The notes beneath the pieces are model-generated. The model worked only from the letters and a program-made list of their open reading frames with translations. It had not been told where the DNA came from and ran no database searches. Positions 1-6,484 of a DNA stretch of 13,047 bases are shown one piece after another. This DNA comes from DASPKS01 sp035628035 (GTDB taxonomy: Bacteria > Bacteroidota > Rhodothermia > Rhodothermales > Rubricoccaceae), in contig DASPKS010000134.1 in the NCBI GenBank assembly GCA_035628035.1, positions 1 to 13,047 of the forward strand, read 5' to 3'. The stretch's first letter is position 1. Each line of letters begins with the position of its first letter. The position numbers and the translations under genes are program-made.

Positions 1-948
1 ATGGAGACGTTCGGCGGGCCGCAGCTCCAGCACCGCGCCGTGCCCGGCTTCGTACCCGAAGTGCTCCCAGCCGAGGCGACCGGCGTGGCGCGCTTCTCGC
101 CCCCGGCCGTCACCGGCCTCGGCTTCCTCGAAGCCCTCGAAGAGGAGACCCTCCTCGCCCTCGCCGACCCCGACGACGCCGACGGCGACGGCATCTCGGG
201 CCGCGTCCAACTCGTGGACTCGACCGACTTCATCGCCGAGATCGTCTCGCTCGGCGCCATCCTCGCGGGTGATCAGGGCTCGCCGCCCCGGCCCATCAAC
301 GGACGCTACATCGGGCGCTTCGGGCGGAAGGCGCGCGCGATCAACCTCCTCGAACAGACGGTCACCGCTTACGTGCAGGACATGGGGCTGACGACGGACC
401 TCGTGCCGCTGGACGTCTTCAACGTGCAGGTCGGCCCCCAAACCGCCGACGGTGTGCCCGACCCGGAGGTACCGTCGAGCGTCGTCAGCAGCGTCGTCTT
501 CTACCTGCGCACGCTCCGCCCACCGCCGCGCCGCGCCGCCGACGACCCAGACGTGCGGGCGGGCGAGGCGCTCTTCGCGCAGATCGGCTGCGCCGCCTGC
601 CACATCCCGACCCTCCAGACCGGGTTCTCGCCCATCGCGGCCCTCAACCGCGTCGAGATCCACCCCTACACGGACCTCCTCCTCCACGACATGGGGCCGG
701 AGCTGGACGACGGCTACACCGAGGGGACCGCGACGACGGCCGAGTGGCGGACGACGCCGCTATGGGGGATCGGGCTGGCCGTGCGCGCGCAGGGGGGGCA
801 AGGCTACTTCCTCCACGACGGGCGGGCGCGCTCATTCGAGGAGGCCATCGAGTACCACGGGGGCGAGGGTGCGCAGAGCCGCGAGGCGTTCCGCCGCCTG
901 ACGCCGCAGGAGCACGACCGGCTCCTCCGCTTCCTCCGCTCCCTCTAG
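1..948 (+). CDS. Di-heme oxidoreductase, DUF1111 family (5' truncated)
   Basis: The frame is open from base 1 to the TAG at 946-948 and gives 315 residues. Family members are usually about 450-500 residues with two c-type hemes, so the ATG at base 1 is probably an internal methionine and the N-terminal third with signal peptide and first heme site lies upstream. Visible family signatures are GGPQLQHRAVPGF near the start, an acidic DPDDADGDGISGR segment at residues 57-68, a heme c site CAACH at 197-201, TTPLWGIGL near 251-259, FLHDGRA at 270-276 and YHGGEG at 285-290. The HDGRA part resembles MauG/cytochrome c peroxidase-type di-heme proteins. The protein should act in the periplasm. It lies 5 nt before a Rieske gene and is probably co-transcribed with it and with the porin. 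In other bacteria DUF1111 genes often neighbour imelysin-type metal-uptake genes. The substrate is unknown. The family call is firm. Confidence 0.9.
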   Translation: METFGGPQLQHRAVPGFVPEVLPAEATGVARFSPPAVTGLGFLEALEEETLLALADPDDADGDGISGRVQLVDSTDFIAEIVSLGAILAGDQGSPPRPINGRYIGRFGRKARAINLLEQTVTAYVQDMGLTTDLVPLDVFNVQVGPQTADGVPDPEVPSSVVSSVVFYLRTLRPPPRRAADDPDVRAGEALFAQIGCAACHIPTLQTGFSPIAALNRVEIHPYTDLLLHDMGPELDDGYTEGTATTAEWRTTPLWGIGLAVRAQGGQGYFLHDGRARSFEEAIEYHGGEGAQSREAFRRLTPQEHDRLLRFLRSL

Positions 949-953
949 CCGCC

Positions 954-1358
954 ATGCGCCGCCGCGACTTCTGCGTCCTCCTCGCGGGCGGTCCCGCCGC
1001 CTTGCTGGCGGGCTGCGCCACCGCCCGCCCCGCCCCGTTCAACGTCGAGGGCGACCGGCTGGCCGTGCCCCTCACCGCGCTCAACGCCGACGGGGCTGCC
1101 CTCCTCGACGGGCCGCTACTGGCCGAGCCGGTCTTCGTGCGGCGGACGGGTGGGGGGGCCTACACGGCCGTGCTGCTGCGCTGCACACACCGGGGCTGCA
1201 CGGTCGAGCCGGCGGGCGACCGGCTCGGCTGCCCCTGCCACGGCAGCGAGTTCGCGTTCACGGGCGAGGTGCTGCAAGGCCCCGCCTCTGAGCCCCTCCT
1301 CCGCCTCCCTGTGACGGCCAACGGCGACCGTCTCCTCGTGGCGCTTCCGCCGCGCTGA
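954..1358 (+). CDS. Rieske [2Fe-2S] protein with lipoprotein/Tat-like signal
   Basis: This 134-residue protein has a complete Rieske cluster site: Cys77-Thr-His79 with Cys82, then Cys93-Pro-Cys95-His96. Cys77, His79, Cys93 and His96 should ligate the iron-sulfur cluster, and Cys82-Cys95 should form the usual stabilising disulfide. The N-terminus reads MRRRDF, a twin-arginine-like motif, then a hydrophobic stretch ending in LLAGC with a lipobox cysteine at 21. This suggests a folded Rieske domain exported and anchored to a membrane by lipid. It is too short for a full cytochrome bc-type Rieske subunit and has no oxygenase catalytic domain, so it is probably a stand-alone electron carrier. The ATG at 954 was chosen because the signal starts there; the frame extends upstream only by overlapping the DUF1111 gene. 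Gaps of 5 nt upstream and 13 nt downstream indicate an operon, with DUF1111 as a plausible redox partner (inferred). No Shine-Dalgarno sequence is visible. Confidence 0.9.
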   Translation: MRRRDFCVLLAGGPAALLAGCATARPAPFNVEGDRLAVPLTALNADGAALLDGPLLAEPVFVRRTGGGAYTAVLLRCTHRGCTVEPAGDRLGCPCHGSEFAFTGEVLQGPASEPLLRLPVTANGDRLLVALPPR

Positions 1359-1371
1359 CGCCGCCCTCCCG

Positions 1372-2550
1372 ATGAAGCCGCGTTTCCCGACCGCGTTCCT
1401 CCTCGCCGCGCTGGTGGCCTGCCCGCTCGCGCGGGCGCAGGACACGACGACGGTGCAGCAGGCGATCTACGACCGCCCCTACATCGCGGTGATGGGACGC
1501 GCGGCCGTGGGCGGCTACGCCGAGGCAAACGTGGGGTACGTCGTTGAGGACGGGATCAGCGAGGGGGTGTCGGCGGAGATGCGGCGGTTCAACGTGTTTC
1601 TCTTCGCTCCGCTCGGCAGCCGCCTCCGCTTCACATCGGAGCTAGAGTTCGAGCATGGGACCGAGGAGATCGCGCTGGAGACGGCCCTGCTCGACGTGAC
1701 GCTGCATCCGGCGGTCGTGCTCCGCGGCGGCGTGCTCCTGCCGCCGGTCGGCGCCTTCAACCAGAACCACGACAGCCCGCGCTGGGACTTCGTGGACCGC
1801 CCGCTCGTCTCCACCGAGGTGCTTCCCGCCACGCTCTCGGAGGTCGGCTTCGGCGTCTACGGGCGGGGCTATCGGGGGCGGGCAGGCCTCAGCTACGACT
1901 TGTACCTGACCAACGGCCTCGGCGACGGCGTCGTCTCGAACGAGGTCGGCCGCACGTGCGTCCCCTGTGGGAAGGACGAGGGCGCTTTCGGAGAGGACAA
2001 CAACGGCTCGCCGGCCTTCTCCGGGCGGCTCGCGGCCCTCCACCGCGACGTGGGCGAGGCCGGCGTCTCCTTTTACACCGCCCTCTACAACACCTTCGCC
2101 CGCGACGGCATGGACGTAGACACCCGGAGGCGCCTCACGCTTCTCGCCCTCGACGGGCAGGCGCACTTCGGCCGGCTGGCGCTGCGCGGCGAGGCCGCCC
2201 TCGCCTTCGTGGACGTGCCCGGCGATCTCGCAGACCTCTACGCCGAGCGGCAGTGGGCCGCCCACCTCGACGGCGTCGTTTTGCTGTGGACCCCGCGCCC
2301 CTTCGGCCGCCCGGCCCCCCTGAGCGCCGTCCTCCGCCTCGAGGCGGTGGATTTCAACGCGGGCACGTTCGACACGACCGGCCAGCGCATCTACGACGAG
2401 ACGGTGGCGGCCGTGGGGGGGCTGAGCTTCCGGCCCGTGCCGGAGACGGTGGTCCTCCTCAACTATCGCCGACAGGGCTACCGCGACCTTGCCGGCAACC
2501 CGGCGGTGCAGATGGGCAGCGTCCGGTTCGGGTTCGCCACCTACTTCTGA
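1372..2550 (+). CDS. Outer-membrane porin-like beta-barrel protein
   Basis: The 392-residue product has a Sec signal peptide, with probable cleavage after ARA near residue 22. It then shows alternating beta-strand sequence and ends in VRFGFATYF, a C-terminal aromatic residue typical of outer-membrane beta-barrels. The segments EMRRFNVFLFAPLGSRL (about 69-85), ELEFEHGTEE (about 90-99), the LRGGVLLPPVGAFN region and SYDLYLTNGLGDG resemble the porin group related to phosphate-selective porins O/P. Substrate specificity cannot be read from sequence. A CxxC pair, Cys196 and Cys199, lies in a polar loop rich in Asp, Glu and Asn (GKDEGAFGEDNNGS), which could form a disulfide or bind metal. The gene begins 13 nt after the Rieske gene and is probably the last gene of that operon, suggesting transport linked to the DUF1111/Rieske redox pair (inferred). 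It converges on the next gene with 33 nt between them. Confidence 0.8.
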   Translation: MKPRFPTAFLLAALVACPLARAQDTTTVQQAIYDRPYIAVMGRAAVGGYAEANVGYVVEDGISEGVSAEMRRFNVFLFAPLGSRLRFTSELEFEHGTEEIALETALLDVTLHPAVVLRGGVLLPPVGAFNQNHDSPRWDFVDRPLVSTEVLPATLSEVGFGVYGRGYRGRAGLSYDLYLTNGLGDGVVSNEVGRTCVPCGKDEGAFGEDNNGSPAFSGRLAALHRDVGEAGVSFYTALYNTFARDGMDVDTRRRLTLLALDGQAHFGRLALRGEAALAFVDVPGDLADLYAERQWAAHLDGVVLLWTPRPFGRPAPLSAVLRLEAVDFNAGTFDTTGQRIYDETVAAVGGLSFRPVPETVVLLNYRRQGYRDLAGNPAVQMGSVRFGFATYF

Positions 2551-2583
2551 GCGGCCCAGGCTACTCCCCGTCCAGCGTCAGCC

Positions 2584-3006
2584 TCAGCTTCCGTCGCTAG
2601 TCGCCACGAGGGCGGCGTTCTCCGGCAGCGCCGCCCGGCCGAGGAAGGCAAGCGCCTCCTCCAGCTGGGTGAACACGCCGACGCGGCGCCGCGTCGGCGG
2701 TCCGAGCTTGGGGAACAGCACCCACAGCGCCTCGTCGCCCTCCCGCGCGGCGATAGCCGAAGCGCCCCCCTCCCCGCGCGCCCGCGCGGCCGCCTCGAAG
2801 GAGGCTTGCACAGCGGGGAAGTCCTCGGGGAAGACGTGGAAGGACGTGATCGCGCGGGCATCCCACAGCGTTGAGAACCCCGGCTCCCAGTCGGGGTGGC
2901 CGTAGAGCGTGCGCATGGCCGCGCCGAGGTCGCCCCAGTCCACCTCGCCCGAGAGTTCGACGACGCCGAGCCCCTCCTTCTTCGACAATAGAACGCGGTA
3001 CGGCAT
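2584..3006 (-). CDS. STAS/SpoIIAA-like small protein
   Basis: This is a 140-residue cytoplasmic protein without signal peptide or membrane segment. Its N-terminal half fits the STAS/SpoIIAA-like pattern: a first strand pair ending GVVELSGEVDW (about 14-24), a helix, then HPDWEPGFSTLWDAR at 37-51, whose FSTLWDAR strand is the usual central strand leading to an Asp. Such proteins in Bacteroidota and proteobacteria are mostly uncharacterised, and no phosphorylatable Ser/Thr of the anti-sigma antagonist type is evident. The C-terminal half, with LWVLFPKLGPPTRRRVGVFTQLEEALAFL, completes an alpha/beta fold. The start at 3006 is the only ATG giving the complete first strand. It follows the PD40 lipoprotein gene on the same strand after 109 nt, a gap containing an inverted repeat, so co-transcription is uncertain. 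I infer a real gene from the coherent fold pattern; function is unknown. Confidence 0.75.
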   Translation of the reverse strand: MPYRVLLSKKEGLGVVELSGEVDWGDLGAAMRTLYGHPDWEPGFSTLWDARAITSFHVFPEDFPAVQASFEAAARARGEGGASAIAAREGDEALWVLFPKLGPPTRRRVGVFTQLEEALAFLGRAALPENAALVATSDGS

Positions 3007-3032
3007 GGAGCGGTCGGGGGGTTTGCGAAGGC

Positions 3033-3067
3033 GCCGGGGCCCTTATCGGCACCTCAGGGGCTCCGGC
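3033..3067. repeat. Inverted repeat (10-bp arms) ahead of the STAS-like gene
   Basis: GCCGGGGCCC at 3033-3042 can pair with GGGCTCCGGC at 3058-3067 around a 15-nt loop. One position is G-U in a plus-strand transcript and A-C in a minus-strand transcript. It lies 27 nt upstream of the minus-strand start at 3006. A run of six T on the minus strand (3084-3089) lies before the hairpin in the direction of transcription, so this is not a canonical intrinsic terminator for the 3116-4282 gene. It could be a leader hairpin or chance GC complementarity. Confidence 0.35.
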
Positions 3068-3115
3068 ATAACGCCTCCCGAGCAAAAAAGGTAGCCCCTG
3101 CTGTGCTCTCCGGCC

Positions 3116-4282
3116 TCAGCGGCCCTCGCTCTCCGCGGGTGTGTCTGGCACCGCGGTCTGGAAGGCGCGGTCGACGGCCTCGGGCTCCTCCACCCAGTCG
3201 GCCACGAAGATGTTGGTGTCGCGGGAGGGCTGGCGGTCGGCGCGTCGGTTCGACGCCCACACGAGCCGCCGGCCGTCGGGCGAGAACATGGGGAAGGCGT
3301 CGAAGGTGCCGGAGCGGGTGATCTGCTCCAGCCCCGTTCCGTCCACGCCGATCATGTACAGGTCGAAGCCTCGCCCGTGCGGGTCGCGGTGGTTCGAGGC
3401 GAAGAGGATCTTCCGGCCGGAGGGGTGGAAGAACGGCGCCCAGTTCGCGCCGGGGAGGTTCGTCACCTGCCGCGCGTTCGTGCCGTCGGCGTCGGCGACG
3501 AAGAGGTTGAGCGCGCCGGGCTCGACGGCGTGCTCGCGGAGGAGCTCGCGGTAGCGCGCCGCGTCGTCGCCCTCCGGGCGAGAGGCCCGCCAGACGATCC
3601 GCCGGCCGTCGGGCGAGAAGAACGCGCCGCCGTCGTAGCCGAGCGTGTTCGTGAGCTGGAGGTACGCGCCCGTCCGGAGGTCGAACCGCCAGAGGTCCAG
3701 GTCGCCGCCGCGCGTGGAGGTGAACACGACGTAGTGGCCGTCCGGGCTGACGGTGGCCTCGGCGTCGTAGCCCGGCCCGCCAATCAGGATGTGCGGGTCG
3801 GAGCCGTCGGCGTGGGCGGCGTAGATGTCGTAGTCGGGGAAGATGCTCCACACGTACCGCCCCATCGTGGAGGAGATCGGCGTGGGGCAGGCGGAGGCGG
3901 CCCCGTGCGTGGAGGCGTAGAGGAGGCGGCCGTCGCGGAGGAAGTAGCCGCACGTGGTTCGCCCGCGCCCCGTCGAGACGAGCCGGTAGCGCTCGCCGCT
4001 CTCGAGGGGCATGCCATCGGCGCGCATCACGAACTGCTGGTCGCACCCCTGCGGGTTGATCCCCGCGAAGTCGCTCTGGAAGATCAGCTCCTCGCCGTCG
4101 AAGCTCCAGTACGCCTCGGCGTTGTTGCCGCCGAAGGTGAGCTGGCGGATGTTGCGGAGGTGCGCCTCGCCGGTGTAGCGGAGGGAGTCGGCGGCGGGGT
4201 CGTAGGCCCGCCCGCCGGGCGCGTTCGAGCCGGCGCAGCCGGCGAGCAGGGGGACGGTGAGGGCAAGCGGAGCGAGGCGCAT
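3116..4282 (-). CDS. PD40/TolB-like beta-propeller lipoprotein
   Basis: The 388-residue product begins MRLAPLALTVPLLAGC, a lipoprotein signal with lipobox cysteine at 16, followed by a Ser/Asn/Gly-rich tether. The body contains repeated WD40-like PD40 blades: YWSFDGEELIFQSDF (58-72), VSPDGHYVVFTSTRGGDLDLW (178-198), FFSPDGRRIVWRASR (221-235), FFHPSGRKILFASNHRD (284-300) and MFSPDGRRLVWASNRR (332-347). The paired motifs DLYMIGVDGTGLEQIT and LNLFVADADGTNARQVT are typical of TolB-like propellers. It lacks a C-terminal peptidase or OmpA domain, so it is a stand-alone propeller, probably a protein-binding envelope lipoprotein; no partner is apparent. Cysteines at 80, 111 and 132 lie in a longer insertion before blade three. 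The ATG at 4282 gives an ideal signal peptide. It is divergent from the thioredoxin gene, with a 112-nt shared promoter region. Confidence 0.88.
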   Translation of the reverse strand: MRLAPLALTVPLLAGCAGSNAPGGRAYDPAADSLRYTGEAHLRNIRQLTFGGNNAEAYWSFDGEELIFQSDFAGINPQGCDQQFVMRADGMPLESGERYRLVSTGRGRTTCGYFLRDGRLLYASTHGAASACPTPISSTMGRYVWSIFPDYDIYAAHADGSDPHILIGGPGYDAEATVSPDGHYVVFTSTRGGDLDLWRFDLRTGAYLQLTNTLGYDGGAFFSPDGRRIVWRASRPEGDDAARYRELLREHAVEPGALNLFVADADGTNARQVTNLPGANWAPFFHPSGRKILFASNHRDPHGRGFDLYMIGVDGTGLEQITRSGTFDAFPMFSPDGRRLVWASNRRADRQPSRDTNIFVADWVEEPEAVDRAFQTAVPDTPAESEGR

Positions 4283-4312
4283 GGGGACAGGCAGGGGCGG
4301 AACCGGGCACGG

Positions 4313-4343
4313 CGAAGGTCCGCTACAAGCCGGGCGGGGTCAA
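4313..4343 (-). promoter_or_regulatory. Possible Bacteroidota-type promoter for the PD40 lipoprotein
   Basis: Read on the minus strand, TTG at 4343-4341 is followed after 20 nt by GACCTTCG at 4320-4313, a degenerate fit to the Bacteroidota -33/-7 pattern (TTTG and TAnnTTTG). It would give a leader of about 25-30 nt before the ATG at 4282. The -7 element lacks the leading T, so the call is weak. The 20-nt spacing matches the better candidate at 9268-9297. Confidence 0.25.
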
Positions 4344-4394
4344 CGGCCCACTCCCCTCCCGGTTGCTTTTCGTGCTCCTTTCCTTGCATCTTCG

Positions 4395-5222
4395 ATGACT
4401 GCTTCTACAGCGGACCGCTTCGCGGTCAAGGACTTTCAGCGCGAGGTAATCGAGGCCAGCCGCATGCGGCCGGTCCTCGTGGACTTCTGGGCGCCGTGGT
4501 GCGGGCCCTGCCGGATGCTCAGCCCCGTCCTTGAAAGGCTCGCTGACGAGGAGGTGGCCGGCGCTAACCGCTGGGCCCTCGCCACCGTCAACACCGACGA
4601 GCACCCCGACCTCGCCGCCGCGTTCGGCGTCCGGGGGATCCCCGCCGTCAAGCTCATCGCCGATGGGAGGGTGGCGGCCGAGTTCACCGGGGCGCTGCCG
4701 GAGTACGCCGTGCGGCAGTGGCTCGCGGAGGCGCTGCCGTCGGAGGCGAAGGGGCAGCTCGTCCAGGCGGAGGCTGCCCTGGCCGAGGGGGACCCCGCCT
4801 CCGCCCGAGCGCTCCTCACGGCCGTGCTCGACGCGGAGCCGGAAGGGCCTGCCGCTGAGGCCGCCCGCGCGCACCTCGCGCGGCTGCTCGTGTTCGAGGA
4901 CCCCGACCGCGCCGAGGCCCTCGCAAAGAACCTCGTTGGCCCGGAGGCCGATGCCGTGCGGGCCCTCGCCGCTGCGCTCCGCCTCGACCCCCGCGCGCTC
5001 TCCGACGCGCCCGTCCGCGAGGCCTACGCCGAGGGCCTCCGCGCGCTCCACGTCCGTGACTTCGACACGGCGCTGGCGCGCTTCATCGCGGTCGTCCAGC
5101 GCGACCGCGCGTACGACGACGATGGTGCCCGCCGCCTCGCCGTGGCGCTGTTCACGGTGCTGGGGGAGAACGACCCCATCGTGAAGAAGCACCGTCCCGC
5201 GTTCAACATGTCGCTCTATTGA
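4395..5222 (+). CDS. cnoX: Thioredoxin-TPR protein, CnoX/YbbN-like
   Basis: The 275-residue protein has an N-terminal thioredoxin domain (about 10-115) with FWAPWCGPC, giving active-site Cys36 and Cys39, and the cis-proline motif GIPAVKL with Pro83. The C-terminal half is helical and Ala/Leu-rich with tetratricopeptide-like pairs (about 119-255). It ends in LFTVLGENDPIVKKHR, which matches the usual end of YbbN/CnoX proteins. Length is near the E. coli protein (about 280 residues). CnoX proteins are chaperedoxins that protect clients from oxidative damage and cooperate with chaperonins. E. coli CnoX has a degenerate active site, whereas this one has the intact WCGPC, so it may be an active disulfide reductase too. 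There is no signal peptide, so it is cytoplasmic. The ATG at 4395 was chosen because it starts just before the thioredoxin fold; longer frames run into the divergent gene. Confidence 0.88.
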   Translation: MTASTADRFAVKDFQREVIEASRMRPVLVDFWAPWCGPCRMLSPVLERLADEEVAGANRWALATVNTDEHPDLAAAFGVRGIPAVKLIADGRVAAEFTGALPEYAVRQWLAEALPSEAKGQLVQAEAALAEGDPASARALLTAVLDAEPEGPAAEAARAHLARLLVFEDPDRAEALAKNLVGPEADAVRALAAALRLDPRALSDAPVREAYAEGLRALHVRDFDTALARFIAVVQRDRAYDDDGARRLAVALFTVLGENDPIVKKHRPAFNMSLY

Positions 5223-5267
5223 GCGGCGAGAGGCTAGGGGTGGGACGGCTAATTCGAGCGGAAGCTG

Positions 5268-5274
5268 TATGTTG
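5268..5274 (+). promoter_or_regulatory. Possible -7 element before the 5305 lipoprotein
   Basis: TATGTTG fits the Bacteroidota -7 pattern TAnnTTTG with one T missing and would give a leader of about 25 nt before ATG 5305. No matching -33 TTG is seen at the expected distance, so this is tentative. Confidence 0.25.
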
Positions 5275-5304
5275 TCCGCCCGCTCACCTCAACCCCGTCC
5301 GGCC

Positions 5305-5958
5305 ATGACGACCCTCCTGCCCCTCCGGCTCTCGCTCATCGCCCTCTGCCTTCTGGCACTCTTCGGGATGGCCTGTGGCGGAGGCGGGGGCGACGATTCG
5401 CCTGCGCAGGATGACCAGTCGGCCGCCGAGGAGAGCACGGGGGAGGAGGCCGCGAACGAAGCCACGAACGAGCTGTTCGACACCCAGTTCGCCCAGGTCT
5501 GCCGGGGCACGGGCCAGCCCCGCGCGGCCGCCTACACCCCCGGTGCGGGCGTCCACCCCATCCTCGTCATGCGGTCGGACGACGGAACGGAGTACACCGG
5601 GTCGTTCGCCACGCTGCCGGAGGGCTGGGGCGCGCAGTGGCCCGACCTCGAGCGGACCGAGCTCGTCGCGTGCGAGCGGCGCGTCTCGGCGGAGCCAGGC
5701 GAGGTCTGCGAGGGGTACTCCGACGAGGACTCCGGCACGGAGTGGAGCGTGCAGATCCACGACGTCGTATACGAGTACGTCGTGCGCGTAGCGCGGACCG
5801 GCGAAGAGCTTGGCCGCCAGACGTTCGAGGTGCCCGCCGGGTCGTGCCCGATGATCACCACCTACACCGAGGGCGACCCCGTGCCCCAGCCCTATTATCC
5901 GAGCGTCGGGGCCGGCGAGGTGGAGCTGTTCGTCCGCCCGTTCGTGACGGGGAGCTGA
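5305..5958 (+). CDS. Cysteine-containing lipoprotein of unknown function
   Basis: I do not recognise this 217-residue protein. It has a hydrophobic signal (LSLIALCLLALFGMAC) with probable lipid-modified Cys24. A Gly5 run and a very acidic linker follow (DD, QDDQ, AEESTGEEAANEATNE; about 30-57), a typical surface-lipoprotein tether in this group. The globular part (about 58-217) has four cysteines at 66, 123, 135 and 181, which suggests two disulfides in an oxidising compartment. It is rich in beta-type sequence with many aromatic residues (WSVQIHDVVYEYVVRVAR at 148-165). The start at ATG 5305 places the signal at the N-terminus; an in-frame ATG at 5269 would add 12 residues without a charged n-region typical of signals. 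Position -3 of the lipobox is Gly rather than Leu, slightly unusual. It follows the thioredoxin gene by 82 nt and is probably transcribed separately. Confidence 0.75.
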   Translation: MTTLLPLRLSLIALCLLALFGMACGGGGGDDSPAQDDQSAAEESTGEEAANEATNELFDTQFAQVCRGTGQPRAAAYTPGAGVHPILVMRSDDGTEYTGSFATLPEGWGAQWPDLERTELVACERRVSAEPGEVCEGYSDEDSGTEWSVQIHDVVYEYVVRVARTGEELGRQTFEVPAGSCPMITTYTEGDPVPQPYYPSVGAGEVELFVRPFVTGS

Positions 5959-5993
5959 GCCGACGTTCTACCGAGTGGCGGCGCGGCGCGTGG

Positions 5994-6000
5994 TAGCTTG
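5994..6000 (+). promoter_or_regulatory. Possible -7 element giving a leaderless or near-leaderless MaoC transcript
   Basis: TAGCTTG fits TAnnTT(T)G and ends 4 nt before ATG 6005. If it is a -7 element, transcription would begin at or next to the start codon. The -33 region (about 5965-5974) shows only a weak GTTC, so the call is tentative. Confidence 0.3.
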
Positions 6001-6004
6001 CCCC

Positions 6005-6472
6005 ATGCCGTCCGCCGACTACACCCTTGCCACGCTCGGCCGGTTCGTCGGACAGGAGCTCGGCGTGTCGGGCTGGCGTCGCATCGACCAGGCCACCGTC
6101 CACGCGTTCGCCGACCTCACCGGGGACCGCCAGTGGATCCACGTGGACGTGGAGCGGGCACAGCGCGAGAGTCCCTTCGGGGGGACCATCGCCCACGGCC
6201 TCCTCACGCTCTCGCTGCTCCCGGCGCTGCGCGCCGAGATCGGCGTCGTGCCGGACGACGTGGGGCAGGTCGTCAATTACGGCTACGACCGCGTGCGCTT
6301 CCTCGCGCCGGTGCGCGTCGGTGCAAAGGTCCGCGCCCGCGTGACGCTCCTCGCCGCCGAGCCGAAGGAGGACGGCCGCGTGCTGCTCCGCACGTCGAAC
6401 ACCCTGGAGATTGCCGGTGAGGAGAAGCCGGCGCTCGTGGCCGAGTCGCTCGTGCTGCTCGTCCCTGCCTAG
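6005..6472 (+). CDS. MaoC-like (R)-specific enoyl-CoA hydratase/dehydratase
   Basis: This 155-residue hot-dog-fold protein carries the hydratase-2 motif FADLTGDRQWIHVD at 35-48, with the catalytic Asp41 and His46. The downstream SPFGGTIAHGLLTLSL (56-71) is also characteristic of the family. Its length matches single-domain bacterial MaoC proteins. It probably hydrates trans-2-enoyl-CoA to (R)-3-hydroxyacyl-CoA in fatty acid degradation, polyhydroxyalkanoate supply or a related acyl-CoA route; the substrate cannot be deduced. The ATG at 6005 starts directly before the conserved N-terminal helix (FVGQELGVSGW). The next gene, an SDR dehydrogenase, begins 12 nt downstream on the same strand, which supports joint action on acyl-CoA substrates. 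No Shine-Dalgarno sequence is present, and the upstream TAGCTTG raises the possibility of a leaderless mRNA. Confidence 0.92.
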   Translation: MPSADYTLATLGRFVGQELGVSGWRRIDQATVHAFADLTGDRQWIHVDVERAQRESPFGGTIAHGLLTLSLLPALRAEIGVVPDDVGQVVNYGYDRVRFLAPVRVGAKVRARVTLLAAEPKEDGRVLLRTSNTLEIAGEEKPALVAESLVLLVPA

Positions 6473-6484
6473 CCTTTCTGCGCT

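Noticed and set aside
3084..3118. T6 run after the PD40 gene stop as an intrinsic terminator
   Set aside because: No stable stem lies directly before the T-run on the minus strand; the strong inverted repeat is on its far side.
3377..4534. A long plus-strand open frame of 385 codons opposite the PD40 lipoprotein gene
   Set aside because: It is antisense to a gene with clear PD40 repeats and a lipobox, has a low-complexity Val/Ala/Arg/Glu composition typical of GC-rich shadow frames, and shows no domain.
4323..5192. A minus-strand open frame of 289 codons opposite the thioredoxin-TPR gene
   Set aside because: The opposite strand encodes an unmistakable thioredoxin fold; this frame lacks any recognisable motif.
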